DNA of 64,000 bases from DASUKM01 sp036278735 (lineage in GTDB: Bacteria > Acidobacteriota > Vicinamibacteria > Vicinamibacterales > 2-12-FULL-66-21), in contig DASUKM010000022.1 in the NCBI GenBank assembly GCA_036278735.1, positions 62,001 to 126,000 of the forward strand. The letters are read 5' to 3'. How positions within the stretch are numbered: the stretch's first letter is position 1; each line of letters starts with the position of its first letter. The notes below the pieces were generated by a model. It saw nothing but the letters and a program-made list of their open reading frames with translations. It did not search any database and was not told the DNA's origin. The translations under genes were made by a program, and so were the position numbers. Shown here in pieces: positions 1-9,075 of the stretch.

Positions 1-39
1 GCGTCAAATCGCCTAGAATACGGCCGGGAGGTCCTGCCG

Positions 40-1029
40 ATGCGACACGCCCGATCCGGTGTGAGGCGGCTGCGGAACGTCGCATCCGCGCTGCTGCTGA
101 GTACGGCGTTCCTGGCGCCCGCGGCCGCGCAGGCGCGTCGCCCCGACGCGCCCGCCGATCGCCGCGACGACACGATGCAGCACCTGATGGACGACTTCGC
201 CGCGCATCATCGCGGCAAGGTGTCGCTGTACGCGAAAGACCTCCGCACCGGCCAGACGGTCGCGATCGACCCCGACCAGCCCGTCAACACCGCCTCGGTG
301 ATCAAGGTGGCGATCATGCTCGAGGCGATGTATCAGGTGAAGGCCGGCACGCTGTCGTTCGACGACACGCTGACGCTTCACAAGGACGATCAGGTCTCCG
401 GCTCGGGCGTGCTGCTGTTGTTCCAGACGCCGGCGTCCATCGGCTTCGAAACGGCCATCGTCCTGATGATCACGCAGAGCGACAATACCGCGGCCAACCT
501 CGTGCTGGCGCACGTCGGCCGCGAGCGCGTCAACGCGCGCCTGCGATCGCTCGGGTTTCCGGTCACGACGAGCATCCGGCCGATCGGGCATCCCGACCAG
601 GGCGATCAGCGTCCCGAACTGAAGCCGTTCGGCATCGGCCGGACGACCGCCCGCGAGATGGCGGGCATCCTGGAGTCCATCCAGCGATGCGACCTCGGCG
701 ATCGGACACTGTGCGGCCGGATGATCGACATCATGGAGCACCAGTTCTGGCGCAACGGCATCCCGCACTACCTGGAGGACTCGGACACCACGGACGTCGC
801 CAGCCACGTCGCCAACAAGACGGGCAGCCTCGACCACGTGCGCAACGACGTCGGGATCGTGTTCACGAAGGACGGTCCCATCGTGATCTCCGCGTTCACC
901 TACGACAACGCCGACACGAGCTGGACCCCGGAGAACGAAGGCGAGCTGCTGATCGCCCGTATGGCGAAGACGATCGTGACCGGCTGGGCGCCGCACGGGC
1001 TGGGCAGGGAACAGCGGCCGCAACGGTGA
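40..1029 (+). CDS. Class A beta-lactamase-like exported serine hydrolase
   Basis: Predicted exported serine hydrolase of the penicillin-recognising fold, 329 aa. A basic N-terminus and hydrophobic stretch (about residues 14-31, ending AAAQA) form a signal peptide. All three class A hallmarks are visible: the SVIK tetrad at 86-89 with the acylating Ser86 and Lys89, SDN at 147-149, and KTG at 260-262 in NKTGSL. The omega-loop region around 192-205 lacks a clear ExxLN deacylation motif, so true beta-lactamase activity is uncertain and a DD-peptidase-like or other role is possible. The ATG at 40 is preceded by GGGAGGT (25-31) and a -10-like TAGAAT (14-19); the -35 would fall outside the window. 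The stop overlaps the next start by one base (TGATG), suggesting an operon of three genes. Confidence 0.85.
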   Translation: MRHARSGVRRLRNVASALLLSTAFLAPAAAQARRPDAPADRRDDTMQHLMDDFAAHHRGKVSLYAKDLRTGQTVAIDPDQPVNTASVIKVAIMLEAMYQVKAGTLSFDDTLTLHKDDQVSGSGVLLLFQTPASIGFETAIVLMITQSDNTAANLVLAHVGRERVNARLRSLGFPVTTSIRPIGHPDQGDQRPELKPFGIGRTTAREMAGILESIQRCDLGDRTLCGRMIDIMEHQFWRNGIPHYLEDSDTTDVASHVANKTGSLDHVRNDVGIVFTKDGPIVISAFTYDNADTSWTPENEGELLIARMAKTIVTGWAPHGLGREQRPQR

Positions 1030-1532
1030 TGAGTCCCGGGATGCGGCACTCCGTCGTCCGCGGCGCGGGACTGCTGCTGACGATCGCCTACGCCTCGGCG
1101 ATCGGCTGGATCTACGCGCGGCAGCCGACGTCGGCCGCGCAGGTCTCGGGCGGGCTGGCCTCGCTCATCCATGCGTATCACGTCGACCCGCAGGCCTTCG
1201 ACGATGGAGTGCGGTTCTTTCATCAGGACCAGTTCGAGCCGGCGAGAGCGGCCCTCGCGAGAGCCGACCCGGCCCAGCGCGACGCCCGGACGCAGTTCTA
1301 TATCGCCTACACCTTCTACCGGCAGGGCTGGGGCCGTGTCCATACCGATGCGGCGCTTTACCAGCAGGGACTTCAGGCGATCGATCGCGCGATCGCCAGC
1401 GCGCCGGGCGGACGGGTGATCGTCGACGACCCGCAGATTCAGATGCACTCCGGCGACGAACTCCGCGCGGAGCTCGCGCGCGGCATCACGCACCCGATCC
1501 ATCCGCTGGATCTCTTCGGCACACGCAAGTGA
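1029..1532 (+). CDS. Membrane-anchored protein with TPR-like helices
   Basis: About 167 aa, function not recognised. One hydrophobic N-terminal helix (LLLTIAYASAIGWIYA) is followed by a helical, Ala-rich region with spacing reminiscent of a tetratricopeptide pair (AYHVDPQAFDDGVRFFHQ, ARTQFYIAYTFYRQGW), so a periplasmic helper role is plausible but only inferred. The ATG at 1029 shares its A with the upstream TGA; a second ATG at 1041 is an alternative start. Its own stop overlaps the GTG of the next gene, so it lies in the middle of a tightly coupled trio. Confidence 0.65.
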   Translation: MSPGMRHSVVRGAGLLLTIAYASAIGWIYARQPTSAAQVSGGLASLIHAYHVDPQAFDDGVRFFHQDQFEPARAALARADPAQRDARTQFYIAYTFYRQGWGRVHTDAALYQQGLQAIDRAIASAPGGRVIVDDPQIQMHSGDELRAELARGITHPIHPLDLFGTRK

Positions 1533-2161
1533 CCCCTCTTCGCGAAGCGATCGTCCTCCCGCTGCTGTTTCTCACCGTGGTGCTCCTGGCGGGACTCCGT
1601 CCGGCGGGTGGGGCGACGTTCGTGCCGCCGGGACTGTTCGCGCTGGTCCTCGCGGCGCTCCTGATGGCCGCGCTGGTCCGCAGCGGCGCGCTCGCGCCGG
1701 AGCGGCTGATGGCCCCCTCGCGCGGCATTCTCGCGAATGCCAACGGCGCCTGCGTCGTGATCGCTGCCTGGGCGGCCGCGGCGCAACTGCTCGCGCTCGT
1801 CACCCCCGACTCGGGGCTGCCGCTGTTCTTCGTCAGCGTGTTCCTGTTCGTGCTGCTGCTCAACACCTGGGTGTCGCGGCCGGATCGCGTCCACGCGCTG
1901 CGATCGCTGATGGTGATCCTGGGGGCCTGCTTCGTGCTGAAGTTCGTCGTGCTGGCGGCGCTGTCGGACCCGGCGGGGGGCCGCACGAAACGCGCGTTGA
2001 TGGCGCTCTTCGACGCCGCGACCCTCGGCGGGATCACGCAGCCGGCGCAGCCCGGCACGGCGGGCTATCTCGCCTTCGGCGCGATCGTCTTGTTCCTCGC
2101 GGGCGTATCCGGCCTGCCGGCGCGGCGCGACGACACGACGACGCTCGTCGTGTCCCGCTGA
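1529..2161 (+). CDS. Small polytopic inner-membrane protein
   Basis: 210 aa integral membrane protein with about five hydrophobic helices: near residues 8-22, 36-48, 73-92, 97-112 and 128-145, plus a C-terminal one near 183-196. No family recognised. The GTG start at 1529 overlaps the TGA of the preceding gene (GTGA), the typical arrangement for translational coupling. It is the last gene of a three-gene unit with the beta-lactamase-like hydrolase, so it could help an envelope process, but nothing in the sequence fixes a substrate. Confidence 0.65.
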   Translation: MTPLREAIVLPLLFLTVVLLAGLRPAGGATFVPPGLFALVLAALLMAALVRSGALAPERLMAPSRGILANANGACVVIAAWAAAAQLLALVTPDSGLPLFFVSVFLFVLLLNTWVSRPDRVHALRSLMVILGACFVLKFVVLAALSDPAGGRTKRALMALFDAATLGGITQPAQPGTAGYLAFGAIVLFLAGVSGLPARRDDTTTLVVSR

Positions 2162-2237
2162 CGACGCACGGCCGGAGGGCCGGGTGACCTGCGTCGGGGC
2201 TCCTCGGCCCGGCGGCGAACGCCCGGGAACCTGCCGC

Positions 2238-2266
2238 TTGAACTACGTCGTGACGCGATGTATAGT
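2238..2266 (+). promoter_or_regulatory. Sigma-70-like promoter of the first PadR/ADOP pair
   Basis: TTGAAC (2238-2243) and TATAGT (2261-2266) are separated by exactly 17 nt. Predicted transcription start is about 2273, only about 10 nt before the TTG at 2283, so the regulator may be translated from a very short or leaderless transcript. This promoter position excludes the longer upstream reading of the padR frame. Confidence 0.6.
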
Positions 2267-2282
2267 GGGCCGAGATAGACGC

Positions 2283-2636
2283 TTGAGGGATCCCGCCGCG
2301 CTCCTGCCGTTGACCTCCGTCATGTTCCACGTCCTCCTCTCGCTGAGCGACGCGGACCGCCACGGCTACGCCATCCTCAAGGACGTCGAAGACCGGACGA
2401 ACGGGGCGGTGACGCTCAGCACCGGCACGCTGTACGGCGTCGTCAAGCGGGCGCTGGCCGACGGACTGATCGTCGAATCGCGCCGTCGGCCGCGCGCGGC
2501 CGACGACGACGAGCGGCGGCGCTACTATCGCCTCACCGAGTTCGGCCGCCAGGTCCTGACCGCGGAAGCGCGGCGCCTTCAGCAGCTCGTCGCCAGTGCG
2601 TGGGCGAAGCGGATCCTGCGACCATCCGAGAGCTGA
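2283..2636 (+). CDS. PadR-family transcriptional regulator (ADOP-linked)
   Basis: Winged-helix PadR repressor, about 117 aa. The core is recognisable: FHVLLSLSD, HGYAILKDV and STGTLYGVVKRAL form the helix-turn-helix, then the wing (YYRLTEFGR). I chose TTG 2283 because the product then begins RDPAALLPLTSVMFHVLL, the usual head of ADOP-linked PadR proteins, and because it lies just after a 17-nt-spaced promoter; ATG 2322 would cut into the first helix. It ends 6 nt before the ADOP permease start. PadR genes placed directly ahead of ADOP permeases are common in Acidobacteriota, and autoregulation of the pair is likely but inferred. Confidence 0.85.
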   Translation: MRDPAALLPLTSVMFHVLLSLSDADRHGYAILKDVEDRTNGAVTLSTGTLYGVVKRALADGLIVESRRRPRAADDDERRRYYRLTEFGRQVLTAEARRLQQLVASAWAKRILRPSES

Positions 2637-2642
2637 TCCGCC

Positions 2643-5288
2643 ATGCAGGAGCCTCCGCGGCCGGGCCTCCGTCATCGTCTGTTCCGCCTGATGCTGCGTC
2701 TGCTGCCGGCGGAGTTCCGCGGCGAGTTCGGCCGCGACATGGAGGCGGACTTCGGCGAGCAGCACCGCGACGCCGCGCAGGCGGGGGCCCCCGCCGTCAT
2801 GGGGCTCTGGCTGCGGACGCTGCCCTCGCTCGTGCGGCTGGCGTTCGTGGAACGCTGCCGCGCGTTCGCGGCGGACCTTCACTTCGCGCTCCGCCTCATG
2901 GCGCGGGCGCCCGGTTTCACGGTGGCGGCCGTGGCGACGCTCGCGATCGGCATCGGCGCGACCACGGCCGTGTTCAGCACCGTGAACGCCACGCTGCTGC
3001 GCCCGCTGCCCTTCCCCGATTCGGACCGGCTCGTCGATGTCCATACGCGCGCGCTCGACGGCCGGATGACCACCGGGCTGCTCTCCCCGCTCGAGATTAC
3101 CGCGCTCGGCGAGGCCCACGACGTCGTCGCGCGCGCGGCCGGATATCTGGAGCAGCCGGCGGAGGTGACCGTCGTCCGCCGCGACGGCACGTCTGTTCCG
3201 CTCATCGCGACCGGCGTGACCGACGGGTTCTTCGACGTCCTCGGGCTCCCGATGACCCTCGGCCGTGCCTTCACGCACGACGAGCAGACGGTCGTGAGGG
3301 GCCGGACGCTGCCGCTGCTCATCCTGTCGTACGGCACGTGGAAGACGGTCCTCGGAGGCGACCCGCACATCGTCGGCAAGACGGTGCGGATCGCGGAAGG
3401 ACCCGCCGACGTCACCGTGGTGGGGGTCGCGGCGCCGGAGGTCGCGCTGCCGCGCGGTACCGATGTGTGGTTCAACGTGCGCGCGGATCCTCGCGCCATC
3501 AATCACAATTACGGCACCATCCTCCGGCTCCGGCAGGGGGCCACGCTCGACGGGCTGCGCTCGGTCGGGGCGATCCGGATGGCGAGCCTCGCCCGCGTCG
3601 AGCCGAGCGACGTCGACCGCGCGTACGTCATGCGATCGCTCGTCTCGTTCATGGTGGGCGACCTCAGGCCGGTACTGCTCATCGTCCTCGGGGCGACGCT
3701 CCTGCTGCTGCTCCTCGCGGCGGCGAACGTGACCAACCTGCTCCTGGCGCGCGGCACGGCGCGCTCGCGGGAGATTGCGGTCAGGACGGCGCTCGGCGCG
3801 GGCCGCGGACGCGTCGTGCGCCAGATGCTGACGGAGTCCCTCGTGCTCGCAACGGCCGGCACCCTGGCGGGGCTGGCCCTGGCGGTCGGGGCAGTGCATG
3901 GGATGCTCGTGCTCGGCGCCTCGAAACTTCCGCGCCTGCAGGCCGTTCCCTTCGACGGACACGTGCTGCTGTTCGCCGTGGCGGTGCTCGGCGTGAGCGC
4001 CGTCGCGATGGGCGCGGCGCCGGCGTGGCGCTTCGCCCGCGTCGACATCCGGGCGCTGCTCAACGAGAGCGGCCGGACGACGAGCGCCAGCCCGAGCGCG
4101 TCGAGGACGATGGGCAGCCTGGTGGTCGCGGAGATCGCGCTGGCGGTCGCGCTCGTGGCCGGCGCGGCGTGGCTGGTCCAGAGCTTTGCGCGACTGCGAT
4201 CGACCGACCCCGGCTTTGCCACCAACGGCCGCGTCGTCATGACGGTCCGGGCGACGCGCGGCTTTTCCCATCCCGCCGACGCGCACGCGTGGACGGATCG
4301 CATGATGGAGGCCGTCCGCAGCGCCGCAGCCGATTCGCGCGTCGGCGCCGCGGCCACGTTCCCGCTCCTCGGCGATCAGGACGGCACGCTGTACGTCCGG
4401 ATCCAGGGGCAGCCGGACAATCCGCACGCCATGAAGGGGGCCCGCATCCGCACGTCCGGCGTCGGCTTCTTCCGGGCCATGGGCACGCCTCTGGTGGCGG
4501 GCCGCCTCTTCTCGGAAACCGACCGCCTCGACACGGAGCGCGTGGCGATCGTCAATCGCGCGTTCGTTCGCGCATTCTTCCCGGACGGCGATCCCCTGAA
4601 TCACGCCGTCACGTTCGGCTATCCGCAGATCGATCCCAAGACCTCCAGCCGGATCGTCGGCGTCGTGGGCGACATCCGCTACCGGTCGCTCGAGCAGGAG
4701 GCGGAGCCGGCGGTGTACCTGCCGCTCGCGCAGCAGCCATATCCGCCGCTGCGCCAATTCGTCGTCGTCGACGCGTCGAGCGGCGATCCCGAAGCGCTCG
4801 TCGCGCCGCTTCGCGCCGCGATGACGCGGTTCGATTCGCAGGCCATCGCCGCGTTCGAACCGGCGGCGTCGGTGGTCGGCGCGACGCTGCAGCGTCAGGA
4901 GCTGGGGATGACCCTGATGCTCGTCTTCGGCGCGACGGCGCTGGTGCTTGGCGCGATCGGCATCTACGGCGTGATCGCGTACGCGGTGGGACAGCGCCGC
5001 GGCGAGATCGCCACGCGCATGGCGCTCGGAGCGTCGCGCTGGGACGTGTTCCGGCTCCTGATCGGATCCGGCGAGCGCCTCGGGCTCGCGGGCCTGATCG
5101 TGGGCGTCGCGATCGCATACGCCGGCGGCCGCCTGGTCGCGACGAGCGTGTTCGCGATGCGGGCGTCGGACCCGCTCGTGCTCGCGGGCGCCCTTCTGGC
5201 CGTCGCAGCCGTGACGCTCGCCGCGATTGCGATCCCGGCGCTGCGGGCGTCGCGGCTCGACCCCGCGATCGCGCTGCGCTCGGAGTAG
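2643..5288 (+). CDS. ADOP-family FtsX/MacB-like permease
   Basis: 881 aa permease of the acidobacterial duplicated orphan permease type: two MacB-periplasmic-core/FtsX modules in one chain, without an ATPase gene beside it. N-terminal 85 residues form a helical cytoplasmic extension (LRLLPAEFRGEFG) found in one ADOP subtype. The first TM helix and signature GIGATTAVFSTVNATLLRPL follow at about 100-120; FtsX helices with the typical RGTARSREIAVRTALGAGR loop lie at about 365-385, and a second module ends with the matching GEIATRMALGASR loop near 785-800 and the terminal ALRASRLDPAIALRSE. Substrate unknown. Follows padR by 6 nt, so co-transcribed. Its TAG stop is the first position of a 61-bp palindrome. 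Confidence 0.9.
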   Translation: MQEPPRPGLRHRLFRLMLRLLPAEFRGEFGRDMEADFGEQHRDAAQAGAPAVMGLWLRTLPSLVRLAFVERCRAFAADLHFALRLMARAPGFTVAAVATLAIGIGATTAVFSTVNATLLRPLPFPDSDRLVDVHTRALDGRMTTGLLSPLEITALGEAHDVVARAAGYLEQPAEVTVVRRDGTSVPLIATGVTDGFFDVLGLPMTLGRAFTHDEQTVVRGRTLPLLILSYGTWKTVLGGDPHIVGKTVRIAEGPADVTVVGVAAPEVALPRGTDVWFNVRADPRAINHNYGTILRLRQGATLDGLRSVGAIRMASLARVEPSDVDRAYVMRSLVSFMVGDLRPVLLIVLGATLLLLLLAAANVTNLLLARGTARSREIAVRTALGAGRGRVVRQMLTESLVLATAGTLAGLALAVGAVHGMLVLGASKLPRLQAVPFDGHVLLFAVAVLGVSAVAMGAAPAWRFARVDIRALLNESGRTTSASPSASRTMGSLVVAEIALAVALVAGAAWLVQSFARLRSTDPGFATNGRVVMTVRATRGFSHPADAHAWTDRMMEAVRSAAADSRVGAAATFPLLGDQDGTLYVRIQGQPDNPHAMKGARIRTSGVGFFRAMGTPLVAGRLFSETDRLDTERVAIVNRAFVRAFFPDGDPLNHAVTFGYPQIDPKTSSRIVGVVGDIRYRSLEQEAEPAVYLPLAQQPYPPLRQFVVVDASSGDPEALVAPLRAAMTRFDSQAIAAFEPAASVVGATLQRQELGMTLMLVFGATALVLGAIGIYGVIAYAVGQRRGEIATRMALGASRWDVFRLLIGSGERLGLAGLIVGVAIAYAGGRLVATSVFAMRASDPLVLAGALLAVAAVTLAAIAIPALRASRLDPAIALRSE

Positions 5289-5348
5289 GTGCCTGGCACC
5301 TTTGGCACTCCCCTTGCCGCGAAAATAGTGCCAAAGGTGCCAGGCACC
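5288..5348 (+). repeat. Palindromic element, family P1, copy 1
   Basis: A perfect inverted repeat with 21-nt arms (5288-5308 and 5328-5348) around a 19-nt loop containing CTTGCCGC. The arm core reads GTGCCTGGCACCTTTGGCAC. It begins on the last base of the ADOP stop codon and ends 13 nt before the DUF4386 gene. A second member of the same length lies inside another ADOP gene at 30211-30277. There is no U-tract on either strand, so it is not a standard terminator. Confidence 0.9.
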
Positions 5349-5361
5349 GGATAATAGGGCC

Positions 5362-6084
5362 ATGATGTCCGCCTGGGGCGTCGAGACCGCTCCCCAGCGG
5401 TACGCGCGCGTGGGCGGCGCGCTGTATCTCGCGGTCATCGTCCTCGGGATCCGGGCCGAACTCGTTCGGGTTCGGCTGGTCGCGCCCGCTCCGGCGATCA
5501 CGGCGACGAATCTCCTGACCCACCAGACGCTCTGGCGCGCGGGCGTCGCGGCTGACCTGGCCTCGCTGGTCGGCGCGACCCTGCTGGCGATGATCTACTA
5601 CGTCCTCCTGAAGCCGGTCAGCCGGGAGCTCAATCTGGCCGCGACGTTCCTGCGCCTCGTCGGCATCGTCACGCAGGCGATCGCCGTGCTGTGTCTCATG
5701 GCGGCGCTGTTTCCGCTCGGCACGTCCGCGTCCGCCACAGGCTTCACGCCGGCGCAGCTCGACACCCTCGTCGCCTATGCGATCCGTGCGCACGCGTACG
5801 CCTTTGGACTGGCGCTGCTGTTTTTTGGCGCGTGCTTCCTCATCCACGGCCTGTTGATCGCCAGGTCGCGGTTCCTGCCCGCCGTGCTCGGCGTCCTGAT
5901 TCAGATTGCCGGCGTCTGCTACCTGGTCAACAGCCTCGCGCTCTTCCTCGCGCCGGCGTTCGAGAATCGCATCTTCCCGGCCATACTCCTGCCGTCGTTC
6001 ATCGGCGAGGCCTCACTGTGTCTGTGGCTGCTGATCAAGGGGGTGGACGCGATGAAGTGGCGGGAGGTCGCGCGCGGCGGCTAA
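5362..6084 (+). CDS. DUF4386 family membrane protein
   Basis: 240 aa polytopic membrane protein matching the DUF4386 pattern: short N-terminus (PQRYARVGGALYLAVIVLG), then about six transmembrane helices near 18-30, 62-80, 96-118, 140-165, 175-195 and 205-225, with the family-typical FGACFLIHGLLIARSRFLPAVLG segment. Function of the family is unknown. No strong ribosome binding site is seen before ATG 5362; the next in-frame ATG is 5365. It lies between two ADOP genes and 30 nt ahead of the second, so they may share a transcript. Confidence 0.8.
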   Translation: MMSAWGVETAPQRYARVGGALYLAVIVLGIRAELVRVRLVAPAPAITATNLLTHQTLWRAGVAADLASLVGATLLAMIYYVLLKPVSRELNLAATFLRLVGIVTQAIAVLCLMAALFPLGTSASATGFTPAQLDTLVAYAIRAHAYAFGLALLFFGACFLIHGLLIARSRFLPAVLGVLIQIAGVCYLVNSLALFLAPAFENRIFPAILLPSFIGEASLCLWLLIKGVDAMKWREVARGG

Positions 6085-6114
6085 CCCGTCGTCCGGGCGG
6101 CCGTCAAAGCCATC

Positions 6115-8544
6115 GTGCCGCTCCCATTCGTCCGCCGCGACCTCGGCCGGGCCACGCGGCGTCTTCGCAAGACGCCCGGGTTTACGTTCATCGCCGTCCT
6201 GTCGCTCGCGCTCGGCATCGGCGGCGCGACGGCGATCTTCACGGTCGTCAACGGCGTGCTCCTGCGCCCGCTCCCCTACGCGGATCCCGACCGGCTCGTC
6301 GTCATTGGCCTCCCCATCTCCGTCCCGCCGGGGACGGTCGTGGACTGGCAGGAGCATGCGCGGAGCTTTGCGGCGATGGGTGCGGCGGAATACTGGACGC
6401 CGAACCTCGCCGAAGGCGATCGGGCCGAGCAGATTGATGCGCTCCACGTGACGCCGGGGATTTTCCGCACGCTTGGCGTGCAGCCCGCGCTCGGACGGAC
6501 GCTCGAAGAGCGCGACGCGCACGACGGACGCGACGGCGTGGCGGTCGTCGCGGACCGCTTCTGGAGAACGCGACTGCACGGCAGGCGGGACGTCATCGGA
6601 CACGAGATCCGCCTCGACGGCCGCCGCTACACGGTCGTCGGCGTCATGCCCCCGTCCTTCCGCTTCGCGCCATTCTGGGCGACGAAGGCCGAAGTCTGGG
6701 CCCCGGCGGTGCTCGACGCGCGGAGAGACGACCGCGAGGGGTCGTCCATGCGCGTGTTTGCACGGCTGGCGCCGGGAGTGTCGATCGGCCGCGCCCGCAA
6801 TGAACTCGGCGCGCTGCAGCGTACGCTCGACGCCAGTTTTTCGGAGACCAGCCGCCGGCCCGAGCTCATGCCCCTTCGGGAGCGGGTCGTGGGCGACGTC
6901 CGACGCGCCCTCACCCTGCTGCTCGCAGCGGTCGGCCTCGTACTCGCGATCGCCTGCTCGAACGTCGCCCACCTGCAGCTCGTGCGCGGCGCGTCACGTG
7001 TTCGCGAACTGGCGCTGCGCAGCGCCCTCGGGGCATCGCGCGTTCGGCTGGTGCAACATCTCGTGGCCGAAAGCGCGGCGATCGCGGTCGCGGGCGGGGC
7101 GTCCGGAACGCTGCTCGCCTTCGCCGGCGTCCGCCTGCTGCTGCGGCTTGCGCCTTCGTCGCTGCCCCGTCTGGACTCCATCGCCATCGACTGGCGCGTG
7201 CTCCTGTTTGCGTTGGCGTGCAGCGCGGCCTCCGCGCTCCTTTTCGGAGTGGTGCCGGCATGGCGTTCGACAGCGATCGATCCGGCGGCGGCATTGAAGG
7301 GGGCACCTCGGGGCACCACGGTTGGCGGCGCTCGCCGGGCACGCCGCGCGCTCATCGTCTCCGAGATCGCGATGGCCGTGGTGCTGCTCATCGTCAGCGG
7401 AGTGCTCTTCCAGAGCTTTCGCATGCTGACGCAGGTGAATCCGGGTCTCTCGCCCGACCACGTGCTCGTCGCCGAGGTGTCGCTGAAGGGAACGGCCGAT
7501 GGGGCGCCGGGACGCCGCGGACCATTCTTCGACGACGTGCTCGGTCTGCTCGCTGGCCGTTCCGGCATCGAAGGCGCGAGCGCGATCAATCACTTGCCGC
7601 TGGCGGGCGACGCGTGGCGCCTCGGCTTCACGATTGAGGGACGCCCTCGGCCTGCCGGCCAGGATCCGCCCCGCGCGCTCTACCGCGTCGTCATGCCGGG
7701 ATATTTCGCGACGATGGGCATTCCGGTGCTGCGCGGGCGCGATTTCGACCGCCGCGACACGATGGCCGCGCAGCATGTGGTGATCGTCAACGATGCGCTG
7801 GCCAGGCGTGAATGGCCGGGGCAGGATCCGATCGGGCGCCGCCTCGCCAGTGACGATCGTGATCCCTCGAAGACGGACTGGTTCACGGTCGTCGCGGTGG
7901 TTGGCAACACAGTCCAGCAGGAATGGGGTGCCCCCGTCGACGAGGAAACGTTCTACCCGTTCGCGCAGAGCGCGCTCTACACGACGGGCACGGCCTCGTA
8001 CGCCGCGTCGATGACGGTCGTCGTGCGCACGTCGGGCGCGCCGGAGCAGGCGGCGCCGCTCCTGCGGCGCACGGTCGCGCGCCTCGACCCCGGCGTCGCC
8101 GTGTCACACATGAGCACGATGGACGCCGTCATAGACGGTGCGTTCACCGGCGCACGTTTTTATGTGACCCTCTTGTCGATGTTCGCGGCCGTCGCGACCG
8201 TGCTGGCGATCGTCGGTCTTCATGGCGTCGTGGCCGACGCCGCGGAGGCCCGCCGCCACGAGTTCGGTGTTCGGCTCGCGCTCGGGGCCACGCGCGGCCG
8301 CGTCCTGAAGGACTGCGTAGGGGAGGGGCTGACGCTCGCCGGTGCGGGCGTTCTGGTGGCTCTCCCGGCCGGCATGCTGGCCGTGCGGGGACTGACGCCG
8401 CTGCTCTACGACACTGCGCCGGTGAACGCCACGGCGTTCGCGGCGGCCGTGGTACTCGTGATGAGCGTGGCGGCGGCGGCCGTGTGGACTCCTGCCCGCC
8501 GCGCGTCGGCCGCAGATCCGCTGGCGGCGCTCCGGGCAGACTAA
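6115..8544 (+). CDS. ADOP-family FtsX/MacB-like permease
   Basis: 809 aa permease of the same duplicated architecture but of the short subtype, lacking the cytoplasmic N-terminal extension: it opens directly with RRDLGRATRRLRKTPGFTFI, then GIGGATAIFTVVNGVLLRPL at about 38-57. FtsX loops RELALRSALGASR (about 295-308) and HEFGVRLALGATR (about 717-730) mark the two modules; the chain closes with RRASAADPLAALRAD. GTG 6115 is used; no ATG precedes the first helix. No adjacent PadR. It follows the DUF4386 gene by 30 nt. Substrate cannot be told from sequence. Confidence 0.9.
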   Translation: MPLPFVRRDLGRATRRLRKTPGFTFIAVLSLALGIGGATAIFTVVNGVLLRPLPYADPDRLVVIGLPISVPPGTVVDWQEHARSFAAMGAAEYWTPNLAEGDRAEQIDALHVTPGIFRTLGVQPALGRTLEERDAHDGRDGVAVVADRFWRTRLHGRRDVIGHEIRLDGRRYTVVGVMPPSFRFAPFWATKAEVWAPAVLDARRDDREGSSMRVFARLAPGVSIGRARNELGALQRTLDASFSETSRRPELMPLRERVVGDVRRALTLLLAAVGLVLAIACSNVAHLQLVRGASRVRELALRSALGASRVRLVQHLVAESAAIAVAGGASGTLLAFAGVRLLLRLAPSSLPRLDSIAIDWRVLLFALACSAASALLFGVVPAWRSTAIDPAAALKGAPRGTTVGGARRARRALIVSEIAMAVVLLIVSGVLFQSFRMLTQVNPGLSPDHVLVAEVSLKGTADGAPGRRGPFFDDVLGLLAGRSGIEGASAINHLPLAGDAWRLGFTIEGRPRPAGQDPPRALYRVVMPGYFATMGIPVLRGRDFDRRDTMAAQHVVIVNDALARREWPGQDPIGRRLASDDRDPSKTDWFTVVAVVGNTVQQEWGAPVDEETFYPFAQSALYTTGTASYAASMTVVVRTSGAPEQAAPLLRRTVARLDPGVAVSHMSTMDAVIDGAFTGARFYVTLLSMFAAVATVLAIVGLHGVVADAAEARRHEFGVRLALGATRGRVLKDCVGEGLTLAGAGVLVALPAGMLAVRGLTPLLYDTAPVNATAFAAAVVLVMSVAAAAVWTPARRASAADPLAALRAD

Positions 8545-8604
8545 GGCTCACGAAAATCCTCACTGGAACGATTGCTGCAGGCGTCAGCCGCCAGGGAGGC
8601 TGCC

Positions 8605-9021
8605 GTGCTTCGAGGCCTGCTGAGACTGGTGCTCGTGCTCGTGATCCTCGTCGGCGTCGCGGGCTTCTTCCTCGGCTGGTGGGGCCGCGCGGCGTCGCCG
8701 GCCGGCGGTGCCGGTGCGCCACACGGCGTCAATACCGAGCGCGCGCGCGACGCGGGGGCCGAGGTCGGGGAAAAGGCGGCGGAAGCCGCGAACCGCGCCG
8801 GCGCCGTCATCGGCGACGCCGCCTTGACGGCCAAGATCAAATCCAAGATGGCGCTCGACGATACCGTCCGTGCACGGGCGATCGACGTCACGACGTCGGG
8901 TGGCGTCGTGACCGTCAGCGGGACGGTTCGATCGGAGGCGGAGAAGACCCGCGCGCTGCAGCTGGCGCGCGAAACCAGCGGCATCTCGCGGGTAATCGAT
9001 CATCTGCGGGTCGCCCGCTGA
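8605..9021 (+). CDS. BON-domain membrane-anchored protein
   Basis: 138 aa. One N-terminal TM helix (about residues 3-21, LVLVLVILVGVAGFFLGWWG), an Ala/Glu-rich amphipathic linker (about 38-62), then one BON domain (about 68-138) with the usual DAALTAKIKSKMALDD start, VTVSGTVRSEAEKTRA middle and ISRVIDHLRV end. BON domains bind phospholipid membranes and are linked to envelope stress tolerance. GTG 8605 is chosen because AGGGAGG (8593-8599) sits 5 nt upstream; the frame is open further upstream to 8572 without such a site. Confidence 0.8.
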   Translation: MLRGLLRLVLVLVILVGVAGFFLGWWGRAASPAGGAGAPHGVNTERARDAGAEVGEKAAEAANRAGAVIGDAALTAKIKSKMALDDTVRARAIDVTTSGGVVTVSGTVRSEAEKTRALQLARETSGISRVIDHLRVAR

Positions 9022-9075
9022 ACAGGCGAACGTCGCTCATCCGTCGGATTGTCTCTTTGCCGGTCCCTCGACGAT

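Noticed and set aside
687..1028. Upstream part of the frame leading to the 1029 gene
   Set aside because: It overlaps the beta-lactamase-like gene in another frame and lacks coding similarity.
40..1029. Confident antibiotic-resistance call
   Set aside because: Ser-Lys, SDN and KTG are present but the omega-loop Glu motif is not clear, so hydrolysis of beta-lactams is not established.
2034..5501. 1155-aa open frame on the minus strand opposite the ADOP gene
   Set aside because: Arg/His/Asp-rich shadow of the real ADOP frame in G+C-rich DNA; no motif, and it crosses the P1 palindrome.
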